From Candidatus Latescibacterota bacterium (GTDB lineage: Bacteria; Krumholzibacteriota; Krumholzibacteriia; WVZY01; JAKEHA01), in assembly GCA_022615275.1 (NCBI GenBank), contig JAKEHA010000012.1, forward strand, positions 1-6,587: a DNA stretch of 6,587 nt, given 5' to 3'. Positions 6,176 through 6,587 of this stretch are shown here, one piece after another. The notes below the pieces were generated by a model. That model had not been told where the DNA came from and did not search any database. It saw only the letters and a list, made by a program, of their open reading frames with translations. Each line of letters starts with the position of its first letter. Position 1 is the stretch's first letter. A program made the translations under genes and the position numbers.

Positions 6176-6587
6176 ATGCGCATCGCAGTCCTGGGAGCGG
6201 GAAGTTGGGGCACGAGCCTCGCCATCGTCCTCTCCGAGAACGGGCACGACGTCGCGCTGTGGGAGTTCGACGCGGAACACGCGACGGCAATCGCGCGCAA
6301 GAGAGAGAACACGAAGTTTCTGCCCGGCGTCACGCTCCCGGCGAGTATCGAAGTGACGAACGATTTGGGGGGCGCCCTTCGCGATGCGCGCATGGTCGTT
6401 TTCGTGGTCCCCTCGCACGCGACGCGGGAAACGGCGCGGCGTGCCGCGCCCTTTCTCCCAGGCGGCGCGTTCCTCGTGTGCGCCACGAAAGGCCTGGAAG
6501 AGGGAACCCTCGCGCGCATGAGCGAGGTCCTGCGCGACGAGCTGCGCCTCGAACCCGGGCGCATCGTGAGCCTGGTGGGCCCCAGCC
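6176..6587 (+). CDS. gpsA: NAD(P)-dependent glycerol-3-phosphate dehydrogenase GpsA, N-terminal part (3' end outside window)
   Basis: GpsA is the cytoplasmic enzyme that reduces dihydroxyacetone phosphate to sn-glycerol-3-phosphate for phospholipid synthesis. From the ATG the frame stays open to the right edge, giving 137 complete codons. The protein begins with a Rossmann fold, MRIAVLGAGSWGTSLAIVL, whose GAGSWG is the dinucleotide-binding loop. Typical GpsA blocks follow: RENTKFLPGV, MVVFVVPSHATRE, VCATKGLEEGT and, at the edge, LVGPS (family SGPSFA region). The catalytic lysine within ATKG is present. The C-terminal substrate-binding half lies beyond the window. The gene is 2 bases after plsY, whose acyl acceptor it produces, so the two form a functional pair in one transcript. 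Confidence 0.96.
   Translation, partial: MRIAVLGAGSWGTSLAIVLSENGHDVALWEFDAEHATAIARKRENTKFLPGVTLPASIEVTNDLGGALRDARMVVFVVPSHATRETARRAAPFLPGGAFLVCATKGLEEGTLARMSEVLRDELRLEPGRIVSLVGPS

Noticed and set aside
1..6587. Undescribed defence, toxin-antitoxin or biosynthetic system
   Set aside because: Every long, motif-bearing frame is accounted for by housekeeping families or a single lipoprotein; no small unexplained gene pairs, repeats or arrays were seen.

Overview
The window reads as a stretch of chromosomal housekeeping DNA from a GC-rich bacterium. All genes are on the + strand and tightly packed, and the coding sequence has strong G/C third-position bias. I see no mobile element, CRISPR array, phage gene or defence system, and no convincing undescribed multi-gene system.

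The lineage is uncertain. MutL is of the endonuclease (non-E. coli) type. The order DUF512 radical SAM – der – plsY – gpsA is one I recall from Clostridia and other deep-branching phyla. A Gram-negative-style lipoprotein is present, with Ala rather than Asp after the lipobox Cys. Together these fit a GC-rich, probably diderm and little-studied phylum better than Proteobacteria or Actinobacteria, but this is inference.

Layout. 1-955: the 3' part of mutL (mismatch repair), entering from the left edge. 992-1945: miaA (tRNA A37 dimethylallyltransferase), 36 bases after mutL and probably cotranscribed. 1946-1995: a short AT-richer gap with a TTGACA -35 box and a plausible -10 box, which drives a tRNA-Gly(CCC) gene at 1996-2071 with encoded CCA. 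2085-2801: a lipoprotein with TPR-like repeats and an SLH-like region, starting only 13 bases after the tRNA with no terminator between. 2808-4139: a DUF512/COG1625 radical SAM protein with an N-terminal PDZ-like domain. 4141-5550: der (EngA), the double-GTPase ribosome assembly factor. 5550-6173: plsY, whose start overlaps the der stop by one base. 6176-6587: the 5' part of gpsA, running off the right edge.

How the genes fit together. mutL-miaA is a familiar repair/tRNA-modification pair. From the tRNA promoter onward, gaps are 13, 6, 1, -1 and 2 bases, so tRNA-Gly, lipoprotein, radical SAM protein, der, plsY and gpsA look like one long transcription unit. GpsA makes sn-glycerol-3-phosphate and PlsY acylates it, so the end of the unit supplies the first steps of phospholipid synthesis. 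Der couples the unit to ribosome biogenesis, and the tRNA at its head ties it to translation. The most interesting details are the near-leaderless lipoprotein message expected after tRNA processing, the lipoprotein's TPR-SLH architecture, the uncharacterised radical SAM protein beside der, and conservative substitutions in the Der G4 motif and the MutL endonuclease motif.
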